The notes below the pieces were generated by a model. That model did no database searches. It saw only the letters and a program-made list of their open reading frames with translations, and was not told where the DNA came from. Shown here one piece after another: positions 18,046 through 27,570 of a stretch of 64,000 nt of DNA; within the stretch, counting starts at the first letter, position 1, and each line of letters begins with the position of its first letter. This stretch comes from Paraburkholderia largidicola (GTDB taxonomy: Bacteria; Pseudomonadota; Gammaproteobacteria; Burkholderiales; Burkholderiaceae), in assembly GCF_013426895.1 (NCBI RefSeq), contig NZ_AP023174.1, forward strand, positions 1,860,001-1,924,000. Reading direction: 5' to 3'. The position numbers were made by a program, and so were the translations under genes.

Positions 18046-19325
18046 GCGCGGTCGTCCTTGTCGGGTGAGGCTTCGTCGTCGGCATCGTCTTCATCGTCGT
18101 AGCCGTCTTCGATCGATGCTTCGGCTTCATCGTCGTAGTCGTCGTCATACTCGTCGAAATCCTCTTCGTACGCGGCTTCGTGCTCGCGGCCGAGGCCCAA
18201 CGCTTCGGACAGTTCAGCGATATCGTCCGGCACGTCCGCGCGCCATTGCATCGTGCGGCCCGTGCGCGGATGAACCAGCGCGAGCCGCCACGCATGCAGC
18301 GCCTGGCGCGCGAAGCCGCCCGGCAGCGGCGCCACCGAACGCTTGCCGCGCGCCCGCCCATAAACGGGGTCGCCCAGCAGCGGATGGCCGATGTGCGCGC
18401 AATGCACGCGAATCTGATGTGTGCGGCCCGTTTCGAGATCGCAGTGAATGGCCGATACGGGCTGCCGCTCCCATATCGCCGAATCGATGCGCCGGAAGTG
18501 CGTGCGCGCCGGCTTGCCCGCTGCGCCCGTCACCACGGCCATGCGCGTGCGCTCACGCGGATCGCGGCCGATCGGCGCGTCGATCGTGCCTTCGTCGCGC
18601 ATGTTGCCCCACACGAGCGCGAGATAGCGGCGTTTCACCGTACGCGCCTGCAGCTGGCGCACGAGATCGGTTTGCGCTTCGAGCGTGCGCGCGACGACCA
18701 TCAGCCCGGACGTCTCCTTGTCCAGCCGATGCACGATGCCCGCGCGCGGCAGGCCCGCCGCCGCTTCGCCATAGCGATGCAGCAGGCCGTTGAGCACCGT
18801 GCCGCTCCAGTTTCCCGCAGCGGGATGCACGACGAGGCCGGCCGGCTTGTTGATCACGACGAGCGTGTCGTCCTCATAGACGATATCGAGCGGCACGGGT
18901 TCGGGCGTGAACGCGAGTTGCTCGGGCAGCAGATCGGGCACGAGCTCGATCGAGGCGCCAAGCGGCACCGGGTGGCGGATCTTCGCGGGCTGCCCGTCGA
19001 CGCGCACGCGCTGCGCCTCGATCCAGCTTTGCAGCCGGCTGCGTGAAAACTCCGGAAAGACTTTGGCGAGCACCTTGTCGAGCCGCTCGCCAGCAAGCTC
19101 GGGCGGCACCGTGACGACGCGCGGCGTTTCGTCTGCACGCCGCGCGGAGCCTTGCTCCGCAGCGGATACAGACGGCGGGGCCAGCGCGTCGTCGACGAGA
19201 TCGTCGTCGAGGGTATCGGCGCCCGGCTCACCTGCCGATACGTTGGCGGGGTCGGCGCTTGGGCTATAATCTTTGTTGCTCTTCCGCGCGCCCTGACCGG
19301 GGCGCGGAGTATTGGAACGGGTCAT
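18042..19325 (-). CDS. rluD: 23S rRNA pseudouridine synthase RluD
   Basis: A 427-residue pseudouridine synthase that modifies 23S rRNA helix 69 (positions 1911, 1915 and 1917 in E. coli). After a disordered N-terminus of about 75 residues comes an S4 RNA-binding domain ([20 protein letters not shown]). The catalytic domain follows, with [14 protein letters not shown], whose Asp is the nucleophile. The C-terminal 40 residues are an almost pure Asp/Glu tail. Both ends make it about 100 residues longer than E. coli RluD, so a later start cannot be excluded. The gene is divergent from bamD, with 38 bases between the start codons. Confidence 0.93.
   Translation of the reverse strand: MTRSNTPRPGQGARKSNKDYSPSADPANVSAGEPGADTLDDDLVDDALAPPSVSAAEQGSARRADETPRVVTVPPELAGERLDKVLAKVFPEFSRSRLQSWIEAQRVRVDGQPAKIRHPVPLGASIELVPDLLPEQLAFTPEPVPLDIVYEDDTLVVINKPAGLVVHPAAGNWSGTVLNGLLHRYGEAAAGLPRAGIVHRLDKETSGLMVVARTLEAQTDLVRQLQARTVKRRYLALVWGNMRDEGTIDAPIGRDPRERTRMAVVTGAAGKPARTHFRRIDSAIWERQPVSAIHCDLETGRTHQIRVHCAHIGHPLLGDPVYGRARGKRSVAPLPGGFARQALHAWRLALVHPRTGRTMQWRADVPDDIAELSEALGLGREHEAAYEEDFDEYDDDYDDEAEASIEDGYDDEDDADDEASPDKDDRA
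19243..19270 (+). promoter_or_regulatory. bamD: sigma-70 promoter for bamD, inside rluD
   Basis: TTGGCG (19243-19248), a 16-base spacer and a perfect TATAAT (19265-19270) lie antisense within the first codons of rluD, about 90 bases ahead of the bamD start. Transcription would start near 19277 and run antisense to the rluD start region. Confidence 0.65.
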
Positions 19326-19363
19326 CGAGACTGGGTCACCTGGACGTAAAGCTAGACTGGAAA

Positions 19364-20221
19364 ATGCGAGCCTTGAACATCATTACTCAAACTGTTCGAA
19401 AGACGGTGGCCCAAAAGCTGGCCAGGAAAGCAGCCCTCTATGGCGCTTCCATGGCGGCCGTTACGCTGGTAGCGGCCTGTCACGGCCTGCCGGAAAAGAC
19501 CGACGAAACAGCCACGTGGACCAACAATAAATTATATACGGAGGCGCAAGACGCCTTGAGCGGTGGTGACTTCGGCAAGTGCGCGAAATATTTCGAAGCA
19601 CTCGAAGGCCGCGACCCGTTCGGCCACTTCGCGCAGCAGGCGCAGATCAACGTCGCGTACTGCAACTGGAAGGACAGCGAAACGGACGCCGCCGACCAGG
19701 CCGTCAACCGCTTCATCCAGCTTCACCCGGATCACCCGGACATCCCTTACGCGTACTACCTGAAGGGCATGATCCACTTCAACGACGACCTGGGCCTGTT
19801 CGGCCGCTTCTCCGGTCAGGACATGAGCGAGCGCGATCCGAAGTCGCTGCGCGAGTCGTATGACGCGTTCAAGGTCGTCGTCGACAAGTACCCGCAGAGC
19901 AAGTACGCACCGGACGCGGCTCAGCGCATGCGCTATATCGTGAACGCGCTGGCGTCGCACGAAGTGCACGCAGCGGACTACTACTACCGCCGCGGCGCGT
20001 ATGTGGCCGCCATCAACCGCGCGCAGCTCGCGATCAAGGAATACAAGAACGCGCCCGCGATCGAAGACGCGCTGCATATCATGATGCTGTCGTATCAGAA
20101 GCTCGATCAGCCGCAGCTTGCGGACGACACGAAGCGTATCCTGGCCGGCACCTTCCCGGACAGCCCGTACATCACGGGCCATGCCCGCCCGGGCAAGGAA
20201 AAGTCGTGGTGGCAGTTCTGA
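19364..20221 (+). CDS. bamD: outer membrane assembly lipoprotein BamD
   Basis: BamD (ComL) is an essential lipoprotein of the BAM complex that folds outer-membrane proteins. The 285-residue protein has a lipoprotein signal with lipobox VAAC (Cys39), then TPR-like helical repeats covering the rest (for example [20 protein letters not shown] and [18 protein letters not shown]). The ATG at 19364 was chosen because it gives a signal peptide; the frame is open to 19259, but that would start inside the promoter. The long positively charged segment before the hydrophobic core is a little unusual. A strong terminator follows. Confidence 0.93.
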   Translation: MRALNIITQTVRKTVAQKLARKAALYGASMAAVTLVAACHGLPEKTDETATWTNNKLYTEAQDALSGGDFGKCAKYFEALEGRDPFGHFAQQAQINVAYCNWKDSETDAADQAVNRFIQLHPDHPDIPYAYYLKGMIHFNDDLGLFGRFSGQDMSERDPKSLRESYDAFKVVVDKYPQSKYAPDAAQRMRYIVNALASHEVHAADYYYRRGAYVAAINRAQLAIKEYKNAPAIEDALHIMMLSYQKLDQPQLADDTKRILAGTFPDSPYITGHARPGKEKSWWQF

Positions 20222-20240
20222 GCCGCCTGACGGAATAAGA

Positions 20241-20272
20241 AAAAACGCCACGGTTCATACCGTGGCGTTTTT
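20241..20272. terminator. bidirectional terminator between bamD and rlmD
   Basis: A 13-bp perfect stem (AAAACGCCACGGT at 20242-20254 with its complement at 20259-20271) and a TCAT loop, with an A-run before and a T-run after. It ends both bamD and the converging rlmD transcript. Confidence 0.92.
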
Positions 20273-20331
20273 GTTTCTGGCGTCCGCATTTCCGCGTTTT
20301 CGCATTGGGCGGACGCTTCAGCCCGTCACGT

Positions 20332-21756
20332 TCAGTCGCGCTCGAAGAGCGCAATCGACTCGACGTGCGACGTATGCGGGAACATGTTCACGACGCCCGC
20401 ACCCTTCAAGCGATAGCCCGCTTCGTGCACGAGCAGGCCCGCGTCGCGCGCGAGCGTCGCCGGGTTGCACGACACGTAGACGATGCGCTTCGGCAACGGC
20501 CCTTCGCCGCTCTGCGCGATGTCCGCCAGCGCCTTCGACACCGCGAGCGCGCCTTCGCGCGGCGGATCGATCAGGTACTTGTCGAAGTGACCGAGCGCGC
20601 GGATGTCGTCGGCGGTGACTTCGAACAGGTTGCGGCTCGCAAACGACGTATGGCTGTCGACGCCGTTTTCCTTCGCGTTGTCGAGCGCGCGCGAGGTCAG
20701 CACCTCACTGCCTTCGATACCGACCACTTCGCGCGAGATCCGCGCGAGCGGCAGCGTGAAGTTGCCGATGCCGCAGAACAGATCGAGCACACGGTCGGTC
20801 TTCGCGGGCGCCAGCAGGCGCAGCGCACGACCGACCAGCACACGGTTGATCTGATGGTTGACCTGCGTGAAGTCGGTGGGGCGGAACGGCATGCGGATGC
20901 CGTATTCGGGCAGCGTGTAGTCGAGCTGCGCATCGAGCGGATAGAACGGATAGACCGAGTCCGGACCCTTCGGCTGGAGCCAGAACTGGACGTTGTGCTG
21001 ATCGGCGAAATCGCGCAGCACCTGTTCGTCGGCCTCGTTGATGGGCTCCAGAACGCGCAGCACGAGCGCCGTCACCGACGAGCCGACGGCCAGTTCGATC
21101 TGCGGCATGCGGTCGCGGATCGACAGCGCTTCGACCATGTGCCGCAGCGGCACCAGCATGTCGGACACATGCGGCGGCAGCACTTCGCAGCTCGTCATGT
21201 CGGCGACGTAGCTGCTTTTCTTTTCGTGGAAACCGACCAGCACGCCGCCCTTCTTCACGACGTTGCGCACGGTGAGGCGCGCGCGATAGCGGTAGCCCCA
21301 CGACGGGCCGTGGATCGGCCGGAACACGGTTTCCGGGCGCAGCTTCGACAGATGCATCAGATTGTCTTCGAGCACGCGCTGCTTGACGGCGATCTGCGCG
21401 CGCACGTCGAGATGCTGCATCGAACAGCCGCCGCAGATGCCAAAAAACTTGCACTGCGGGCGCGTACGGATCACGCTCTCTTTAAGGATATCGACGACCT
21501 GCGCCTGTTCGAAGCTCGGTTTTTTCCGGTAGCTCGAATAGGTGACGCGTTCGCCGGGCAGCGCGCCCTCGACGAAGATGACCTTGCCGGGCGAGCCGTC
21601 TTCCGTGACGGTGCGGCCGACGCCGCGCGCTTCCATGTCGAGCGACTGAATATCGAGTTCGGGCGCCTTGAACGGGCCAGCGGCAGCGTCTTCGCGCGCC
21701 TGCTTGCTCTTCCTGGACGAGCGCGTTTTACCAATGTGGGGGACAGTTTCGGACAC
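20332..21756 (-). CDS. rlmD: 23S rRNA (uracil-1939-C5)-methyltransferase RlmD
   Basis: A SAM-dependent tRNA/rRNA uracil-5 methyltransferase of 474 residues. A TRAM domain comes first, then the 4Fe-4S motif [14 protein letters not shown]. The Rossmann methyltransferase domain has [14 protein letters not shown]. The nucleophile motif [12 protein letters not shown] near the C-terminus completes the RlmD/RumA pattern. The frame is open to 21819, but the GTG at 21756 has AGGAAG six bases upstream and gives a sensible N-terminus ([10 protein letters not shown]), so I took it. It is divergent from the next gene, with about 80 bases between them. Confidence 0.92.
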   Translation of the reverse strand: MSETVPHIGKTRSSRKSKQAREDAAAGPFKAPELDIQSLDMEARGVGRTVTEDGSPGKVIFVEGALPGERVTYSSYRKKPSFEQAQVVDILKESVIRTRPQCKFFGICGGCSMQHLDVRAQIAVKQRVLEDNLMHLSKLRPETVFRPIHGPSWGYRYRARLTVRNVVKKGGVLVGFHEKKSSYVADMTSCEVLPPHVSDMLVPLRHMVEALSIRDRMPQIELAVGSSVTALVLRVLEPINEADEQVLRDFADQHNVQFWLQPKGPDSVYPFYPLDAQLDYTLPEYGIRMPFRPTDFTQVNHQINRVLVGRALRLLAPAKTDRVLDLFCGIGNFTLPLARISREVVGIEGSEVLTSRALDNAKENGVDSHTSFASRNLFEVTADDIRALGHFDKYLIDPPREGALAVSKALADIAQSGEGPLPKRIVYVSCNPATLARDAGLLVHEAGYRLKGAGVVNMFPHTSHVESIALFERD

Positions 21757-21839
21757 CTGCGACTTCCTGACAGACTGTGTAAAAGTGGGACCAAACACGA
21801 GATTGTAGACGAACGACACACACCGACGGAGATTTGACG

Positions 21840-22703
21840 ATGCGACTGATCAGCTGGAATGTCCAGTGGGGACGCAGTGCGCACGGGGACGTGAACTTGT
21901 CGCGCACGATCGACGAGGCTCGGCGGCTCGTCGATTTCGACGTGTTTTGCATACAGGAGGTCACGCGCGGCTTTTCGGTGCTGGCGGGTCATCCGGGCGA
22001 CGACCAGTTCGCCGAGATTGCCGACGCCCTGCCCGGCTTCACGGTGCTGGAGGCAATCGGCGCGGATTTGCCCGCGTTGAAGCTCGATGCGCCCGCGGCG
22101 CCGCGACGGCAATTCGGCAATGCGATTGCGACGCGTCTGCCCGTCGAGCGTGTGATCCGGCATTCGTTGCCGTGGCCGGCTGATCCGGAGGCGCCGTCGA
22201 TGCAGCGCGTCGCGCTCGAGGCTGTGCTGCGCGCGCCGGGCGGTCCCGTGCGGGTGATCGTGACGCATCTCGAGTTTTATTCGCTTAAGCAGCGGCTTGC
22301 GCAGGTTGATCGGCTGCGCCAGTTGCAGCAGGAGGCCGCTGGGCATGCGGCTCACCCCGTTCCTGCTGAGAATGCGATCGGGCCTTTTGCTGATACCGGG
22401 CGGCCTGTCAGCGCGATCGTTTGCGGCGATTTCAATAGCGCATATGGCAGTGACGCCTATCGGCGGATGCTGGAGCCGCTCGACGGTAGTCCTTCTTTTA
22501 TCGATGCGTGGACCGCGTTGCATCCCGGGCAGACGCCGCCTATGACGGCGGGTGTCTATGACAAGGTCCAATGGGCGGATGGGCCGCTGACCTGTGATTT
22601 TGTGTTCGTTACCGAGGATTTGCGGACGAGATTACGTAGGTGTGAGGTCGATGGCGCGACCCGCGCTTCGGATCATCAGCCGATAGTTGTAGAGATGGGT
22701 TGA
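21840..22703 (+). CDS. endonuclease/exonuclease/phosphatase family protein
   Basis: A 287-residue DNase-I-like phosphoesterase. The fold is recognisable from [11 protein letters not shown] (metal-binding Asn), CIQEV (the metal-binding Glu), [16 protein letters not shown] (catalytic Asp and Asn) and the C-terminal [12 protein letters not shown] with the catalytic Asp-His. Members include AP endonucleases, nucleases and lipid phosphatases, so the substrate cannot be stated. GGAG precedes the ATG at 21840. The last third of the gene uses noticeably more A/T-ending codons than the first third. The gene stops just before a large inverted-repeat element. Confidence 0.85.
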   Translation: MRLISWNVQWGRSAHGDVNLSRTIDEARRLVDFDVFCIQEVTRGFSVLAGHPGDDQFAEIADALPGFTVLEAIGADLPALKLDAPAAPRRQFGNAIATRLPVERVIRHSLPWPADPEAPSMQRVALEAVLRAPGGPVRVIVTHLEFYSLKQRLAQVDRLRQLQQEAAGHAAHPVPAENAIGPFADTGRPVSAIVCGDFNSAYGSDAYRRMLEPLDGSPSFIDAWTALHPGQTPPMTAGVYDKVQWADGPLTCDFVFVTEDLRTRLRRCEVDGATRASDHQPIVVEMG

Positions 22704-22802
22704 TTTTTGTTTGTCTGCGACGCTGGGTGGTTTGCTTGTTTTTTGCGCTGGCATCCGCGTGATGTTATTGGTTCGCTAGCGTCGCCCCTGTGCGGGGCGG
22801 CA

Positions 22803-22836
22803 CCTACTTTTCTTTGCCGCCGCAAAGAAAAGTAGG
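22803..22836. repeat. perfect 15-bp palindrome in the left arm
   Basis: CCTACTTTTCTTTGC (22803-22817), a CGCC loop and the exact complement (22822-22836). The mirror-image copy in the right arm had the same stem with a GC-rich loop and was split by the insertion sequence. Neither copy is followed by the T-run expected of an intrinsic terminator. Confidence 0.85.
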
Positions 22837-23003
22837 CAAAAGAAAGCGGCTCACACCGCCAGCCCATCTTCTTATCCACGGGCCCCCAACGTCCCGATGC
22901 CTCACACGGCCGTGCCCTGGTCGGTGCTCGTTGCCAACGCTTTGAATGAACGCCTCACCCACTTCGAATACCCGCACCAAGGCCGGCGGCAGCGAATGGG
23001 TTG

Positions 23004-23144
23004 CGCCGCCCAGGTGGCAAACTGTGTGTAGGTTGTCGCACCGAACAGGCTAGCGCCCTTACAGGGTGGAACACGTGCGCTACTGGTCCGAAGTGAGGCG
23101 TGTGGAGTACCTGGGCCGACACACCGTTTGCCACCTGGGCGGCG
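23004..23144. repeat. central inverted repeat of the nested element
   Basis: The arms at 23004-23029 and 23119-23144 pair over 26 bases with one or two mismatches, including 19 perfect pairs starting CGCCGCCCAGG. About 89 bases lie in the loop. Weaker pairs lie further out, for example 22926-22940 with 23209-23223, and 22951-22960 with 23189-23198. Confidence 0.75.
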
Positions 23145-23333
23145 GTGGACCGTCTGGTACGGCATGCTGTAGTACGGGTGTGTGAAGCGGGTGAGGCGCA
23201 CCGCAAGAGCGCTGGCAACGAGCGTGGGTCACGTGGTTGCCGTGTGAAGCGTAAGAACCTCTGGGGGCCCTCAGGCAGGGACAAGGATTGGCGGTGTGAG
23301 CCGCTTTCTTTTGCCTACTTTTCTTTGCGGCGG

Positions 23334-24611
23334 TGTACAGACTGGAGACATCGCTGACAGGTGTACAGGGACATGACTGACACTTTCGGGTAATCAAACG
23401 CCCGGATTCCAACCATGCCCTGGGATGTAAAAGACACCATGAATCGTCGCGAAGATTTCGTCTGCGAGGCCGCCACACAGGCGGTCCCGTTCAGCGAGCT
23501 ATGCCGTAAATTCAAGATCACCCGCCAGACCGGCTACAAGTGGCTCGCCCGCCACAAGTCTGAGGGTAGCAAGGGGCTGGCCGACCGCTCCCGGCGCCCG
23601 CATCACAGCCCCACACGCTCACCGGAGCACATCGAGGCACTGGTGCTGGACCTGCGCCGCCAGCATGGCTGGGGCGGACGCAAGATCGCACGGCGCCTGC
23701 GCGATCTGGGCCAGATTGAGGTTCCCGCGCCCGCCACCATCACCGAGATCCTGCGACGCCACGGGCTCATTGATGAACAGGCGTCCCGCCAGCGCCAGCA
23801 CTGGCAACGCTTCGAGCACGAGCATCCGAACTCGTTGTGGCAGATGGACTTCAAGGGCGACTTCCCGACCCTGGAGAGCGGGCGCTGCGCGCCGCTGACG
23901 GTCATCGATGACCACTCGCGCTACAACATCGTGCTGAGCGCCTGCGCGCGCACCACCACCGGGATCGTGCAGGCAGAGCTTGAGCGGGCGTTTCGCTGCT
24001 ACGGACTGCCATCGCGCATCAACACCGACAACGGCGCGCCGTGGGGCTCGCCCAGTGCGCCGGGGCAGCTCACCGAGCTCGCGGTCTGGCTGATCCGGCT
24101 GGGCATCCAGGTGAGCTACAGCCGCCCATATCACCCGCAGACCAATGGCAAGGATGAACGGTTTCACCGCTCGCTGAAGGCTGAAGTGCTGGAGCGGCAC
24201 ACGTTCACCACGCACGCGCACGTGCAGCAGGCACTGGATCGCTGGCGGCAGGTGTACAACACCGAACGACCGCACGAGGCACTGGGGATGGCGGTGCCGG
24301 TCACCCGCTACGCGTGCAGCCTGCGCAGGATGCCGGAGCGGCTGCCCGAGCCCGAATACGGTTGCGGCGATGAAGTGCTACAGGTCAATGCAAGCGGCGT
24401 GGTGCGCGTGCGAGGCGAGAAAGTGAAGCTCTCGATTGCGCTCAAGGGGCTGCAGGTGGCAGCCCGCCCGAGCGAAGAAGACGACGGGGTGATCGAGATC
24501 TGGTTCGCCCATCAGCGAGTCGCAAAACTTGACCTGAAGACAGTAAAACCCTGACCATCATGTGTCAGCGATGTCTCTGTACATGTGTCAACCATGTCTC
24601 CAGTCTGTACA
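23334..24611 (+). mobile_element. IS481-family insertion sequence
   Basis: A complete 1278-base insertion sequence. Both ends begin TGTACAGACTGGAGACAT (read inward), 18 identical bases. Each end carries a second internal TGTACAG motif about 28 bases in, a likely second transposase-binding site. The 6-base target duplication CGGCGG flanks it at 23328-23333 and 24612-24617. The single intact transposase gene fills the centre. The insertion point is the loop of a palindrome in the surrounding repeat element. Intact ends, intact gene and exact duplication point to a recent insertion. Confidence 0.93.
23415..24554 (+). CDS. IS481 family transposase
   Basis: A 379-residue DDE transposase. An N-terminal helix-turn-helix (residues about 10-60, FSELCRKFKITRQTGYKWL) is followed by a linker and the integrase catalytic core. 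The first Asp is in WQMDFKGDF, the second in INTDNGAPW and the Glu in GKDERFHRSLKAE. YNTERPHEALG follows, typical of IS481 and IS3 cores. The C-terminal domain is about 80 residues. The reading frame is complete and undamaged. No frameshift signal is needed, which separates IS481 from IS3. Confidence 0.95.
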   Translation: MPWDVKDTMNRREDFVCEAATQAVPFSELCRKFKITRQTGYKWLARHKSEGSKGLADRSRRPHHSPTRSPEHIEALVLDLRRQHGWGGRKIARRLRDLGQIEVPAPATITEILRRHGLIDEQASRQRQHWQRFEHEHPNSLWQMDFKGDFPTLESGRCAPLTVIDDHSRYNIVLSACARTTTGIVQAELERAFRCYGLPSRINTDNGAPWGSPSAPGQLTELAVWLIRLGIQVSYSRPYHPQTNGKDERFHRSLKAEVLERHTFTTHAHVQQALDRWRQVYNTERPHEALGMAVPVTRYACSLRRMPERLPEPEYGCGDEVLQVNASGVVRVRGEKVKLSIALKGLQVAARPSEEDDGVIEIWFAHQRVAKLDLKTVKP

Positions 24612-24732
24612 CGGCGGCAAAGAAAAGTAGGTGCCGCCCCGCACAGGGGCGACGCGTGAAGCACGAAGGCAAATCGCGGATGCCAGCAAAAACAAAAGCA
24701 AACCACCCAAGCGTCGCAGACACCAAAACCCA

Positions 24733-25509
24733 CTAATTATCGAACGCAGAGAGATACTCAGCCCAGTGTGGCGCCGCCTCCTGCGCCAAGGAGTTCTTCA
24801 CGAGTGCGATTTCATCCGCATACTCTTCCGGCGAAAACCCACCGCGCATCAACTGAAACCGGCAATAAAGCAGATAGGTATTAACGACATCCGTCTCACA
24901 GTAATTACGGATCTCATCGATCCGCCCAGCCTGAAACGCGTGCCACACCTGCCCGCCATCCATCCCGAGCTTGCCGGGAAAACCACACAGCTTGGCAAGC
25001 GCATCGAGCGGCGCATTCGCCCGCGCCTGATACATCGCGAGCACATCCATCAAATCGGTATGCCGCGCGTGGTATCGGCTGATGTAGTTGTTCCACTTGA
25101 AATCGCGGTCATCCTCGCCAAGATCCCAAAACCGGTTCGCGCGAATGCCATTCACCAGCGCACGATAATTCAGCACCGGCAGATCGAAACCGCCGCCGTT
25201 CCACGACACGAGCTGCGGCGTGTACTTCTCGATCGTGCGATAAAACGACTGCACGAGCGAAGCCTCGCCGTCCGATGTCGTACCAAGCGACCGCACCCGA
25301 AAGCCACTGTTGTCGCGGAACACGCAGGAAATCGCCGCGACACGCTGCAGGTGATGCGGCAGAAAATCGCTGCCCGTCTTCTCGCGCCGCGCCGCAAACG
25401 CGTGCTCGGCCACTTCTTCGTCGGACATCGTTGCGGGAAGACTTTCAAGCCGGCGAATGCCGGCGACATCGGGAATCGTCTCGATGTCGAATACCAGAAT
25501 GGGAGTCAT
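24733..25509 (-). CDS. predicted 3'-5' exonuclease related to PolB
   Basis: A 258-residue stand-alone DEDD exonuclease domain. ExoI is FDIETIPD, with the metal-binding Asp and Glu. WNGGGFDLPVLNYRA is ExoII. RNYCETDVVNTYLL near residue 205 is ExoIII. The pattern fits the family of exonuclease domains similar to the proofreading domain of DNA polymerase II. Its cellular role is not established, as far as I know. The stop is only about 10 bases from the edge of the repeat element, so the element inserted right behind the gene. It lies 6 bases downstream of rpoS on the same strand and may share its transcript. Confidence 0.85.
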   Translation of the reverse strand: MTPILVFDIETIPDVAGIRRLESLPATMSDEEVAEHAFAARREKTGSDFLPHHLQRVAAISCVFRDNSGFRVRSLGTTSDGEASLVQSFYRTIEKYTPQLVSWNGGGFDLPVLNYRALVNGIRANRFWDLGEDDRDFKWNNYISRYHARHTDLMDVLAMYQARANAPLDALAKLCGFPGKLGMDGGQVWHAFQAGRIDEIRNYCETDVVNTYLLYCRFQLMRGGFSPEEYADEIALVKNSLAQEAAPHWAEYLSAFDN

Positions 25510-25515
25510 CAGTTT

Positions 25516-26610
25516 CTAGAGAACAGCGTCCTTCCGAACGCCATTGGACGCAAAGAAGCGCTTCAGACGCACGAGCGCCTCTTGCTGGATCTGGCGCACA
25601 CGCTCGCGCGTGAGGCCCATTTCGTCGGCGAGTTCTTCGAGCGTGGCCGGTTCGATGTGATTCAGCCCGAAGCGGCGTTCGATCACATGGCGGTGCTTGT
25701 CGGAGAGCCGCGCGAGCCACGCGCGCGTCAGCGTCTCGAGCTCGCGGTGCTGCACCTCGGCATCGGGCGACTGGCTCTGGTCGTCGGACAGCAGATCGAG
25801 CAGGCTGCTCGCCGGGTCGAGATCGAGCGGCGCATCGAGCGACGCCGTGTGCTCGTTCAACGCCAGGATATCGGTGACTTCGTCCGTCGTCTTGCCCGTC
25901 AGATACGCGATATCGTCGATGCTCGCGTCGCGGCGCTCGGCCGCTTCGCCCGAATTCATCGAATTCTTTTCGAGGTGGCGCTTCGCGCGCAGCACCTGGT
26001 TCAGCTCGCGGATCACGTGCACAGGCAGCCGCACCGTGCGCGCCTGATTCATGATCGCGCGCTCGATGCTCTGGCGAATCCACCACGTCGCATACGTCGA
26101 GAAGCGGAAGCCGCGCGTCGGATCGAACTTTTCGATCGCGTGCATCAGGCCGAGGTTGCCCTCTTCGATCAGATCGAGCAACGGCACGCCGCGATTCAGA
26201 TAGCCCTTCGCGATGCTGACCACGAGCCGCAGATTGCGCTCGATCATCACCTGGCGCGCTTCGAATTCGCCCGCCTTCGCAAGGCGCGAGTAGCGCTGCT
26301 CTTCCTCGACGGTAAGCAGCGGCTTGACGCTGATCCGGTTCAGGTAGTGCTGGATCGTGTCGGCCGTGAGTTCGGCCTGCAGCAGCGCGCGAAAATCGTC
26401 GGCGTCGGGCGCGGAATCGTTTGCGCTTTCGCGCCCCTCGGATTCCTCGTCGCGACCCGATGCACGCTCTTCGGGATCGTTCGCGTTGTCGAGGTCCTCG
26501 ACGTTGTCGTCATCGACCTCCGAAGCGCCAGCGTCGTCCACCGAAACAGGCGTGGCACGGCTCACGGACTCAGTCTCTGCTTGCGATGGGCGGCGCTTCG
26601 ATTTCGGCAT
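25516..26610 (-). CDS. rpoS: RNA polymerase sigma factor RpoS
   Basis: The stationary-phase sigma factor, 364 residues. An acidic disordered N-terminus of about 75 residues comes first, then region 1.2 ([16 protein letters not shown]). Region 2 follows, with [31 protein letters not shown] and [17 protein letters not shown]. Regions 3 and 4 come next, ending with the helix-turn-helix [17 protein letters not shown]. Gene order surE-pcm-nlpD-rpoS is the classical locus and confirms the assignment over RpoD. The nlpD stop is 16 bases upstream. By analogy a main rpoS promoter may lie inside nlpD; I did not identify it. Confidence 0.95.
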   Translation of the reverse strand: MPKSKRRPSQAETESVSRATPVSVDDAGASEVDDDNVEDLDNANDPEERASGRDEESEGRESANDSAPDADDFRALLQAELTADTIQHYLNRISVKPLLTVEEEQRYSRLAKAGEFEARQVMIERNLRLVVSIAKGYLNRGVPLLDLIEEGNLGLMHAIEKFDPTRGFRFSTYATWWIRQSIERAIMNQARTVRLPVHVIRELNQVLRAKRHLEKNSMNSGEAAERRDASIDDIAYLTGKTTDEVTDILALNEHTASLDAPLDLDPASSLLDLLSDDQSQSPDAEVQHRELETLTRAWLARLSDKHRHVIERRFGLNHIEPATLEELADEMGLTRERVRQIQQEALVRLKRFFASNGVRKDAVL

Positions 26611-26626
26611 GGTCGTATCGCTTGGC

Positions 26627-27565
26627 TTATTGCGGCGGCAAATACTTCATTGGGTCGACAGGCTTACCCTGGCGGCGAACTTCGAAATGCAACATCACGC
26701 GGTCCGAATCACTGTTGCCCATTTCGGCGATCTTCTGACCTTTGGTCACCGCGTCACCCTCTTTTACCATCAAAGCACGGTTATGTGCATACGCGGTGAG
26801 ATACGTCGCGTCATGTTTGATGATAATGAGATTGCCGTAACCGCGCAGCCCATTTCCTGCATAAACCACGCGACCATCAGCGGAAGCCTTTACCGCTTCG
26901 CCCGCCGATCCGCCGATGTTCACGCCTTTGTTCTTCGAATCATCAAAGCCGTTCAACAACGGGCCACGCACGGGCCACGCAAACGTCACGTTGCCATTCG
27001 ACGCCGTCGCATCGCTGGCAGCGGGCGGCGGCGTGAGCGCCTGTGCACCGGAGGCGCCCGGCGCCGCACCGTAAATGGGCGGCTGGTTGGCCGCACCCGC
27101 CGAGGGCGCCGGCTGCACGCCCGCAATCGGCGCGCTCTGCACCGCGCCACCGCCGATCGGCGCCGTCGCGACACCCGGCACCACGGGTGCGCCGTTCGCG
27201 CCCGGCGGCGCCACGCGCAGCAACTGGTCGACTTCGATCTGGTTCGGGTTCGTCAGGTTGTTCCACGCGGCGATGTCGCGATAGTTTTGACCGTTTTCGA
27301 GCGCGATCCTATACAAGGTATCGCCAGGCTTCACTCGGTAGTAGCCCGGAGGCGGCGGGCCGAGCGGCACGGCAGGCTGCGCGCCGGGCGCGGCGCCCGG
27401 CTGCGTGACGGTGCCCAGGGTGCCGGAGCGATCGACGACGGGCGCCTGATCGAGCCGCGTTGCACATGCGGCCAGCACGGACAGCATGGCCACGCAAACG
27501 CTGCGCTGAGCGACGGACAACGGGACATTCAGGCTTGTTCTTTGCATCGCGCGAAACATACTCAT
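26627..27565 (-). CDS. nlpD: LysM/M23 lipoprotein NlpD
   Basis: An outer-membrane lipoprotein of 312 residues that activates amidases at the division site. The signal peptide ends in lipobox LAAC (near residue 35). A LysM domain follows ([15 protein letters not shown], about residues 78-125), then a Pro/Ala/Gly-rich linker, then a C-terminal M23 (LytM) domain. The M23 domain is degenerate: the first zinc-ligand motif reads [10 protein letters not shown] in place of HxxxD, while HFEVR is kept. This fits a non-enzymatic activator. Two more in-frame ATGs lie just downstream of 27565, so the exact start is uncertain by a few codons. Confidence 0.93.
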   Translation of the reverse strand: MSMFRAMQRTSLNVPLSVAQRSVCVAMLSVLAACATRLDQAPVVDRSGTLGTVTQPGAAPGAQPAVPLGPPPPGYYRVKPGDTLYRIALENGQNYRDIAAWNNLTNPNQIEVDQLLRVAPPGANGAPVVPGVATAPIGGGAVQSAPIAGVQPAPSAGAANQPPIYGAAPGASGAQALTPPPAASDATASNGNVTFAWPVRGPLLNGFDDSKNKGVNIGGSAGEAVKASADGRVVYAGNGLRGYGNLIIIKHDATYLTAYAHNRALMVKEGDAVTKGQKIAEMGNSDSDRVMLHFEVRRQGKPVDPMKYLPPQ

Positions 27566-27570
27566 CGGGG

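Larger units (their letters stand above)
22712..24722. repeat. nested long inverted-repeat element, split by an insertion sequence
   Basis: Without the IS481 insertion this is an element of about 730 bases that folds back on itself nearly from end to end. The outer arms run from 22712 and from 24722 inward. They share the 12-base tip TGTCTGCGACGC and 39 identical bases (22779-22817 against the complement of right-arm sequence starting at 24618). The next arms are another perfect 39-base inverted repeat (22822-22860 against 23290-23328). The centre holds further pairs, including 23004-23029 with 23119-23144. No gene is credible inside; open frames there lack ribosome sites. It fills the whole gap between two housekeeping genes. 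Its nature (MITE, REP-like element, structured RNA) is unknown. Confidence 0.85.

Noticed and set aside
22902..23357. Open frames inside the nested repeat element
   Set aside because: They lie across self-complementary sequence, lack ribosome sites and show no protein family features.
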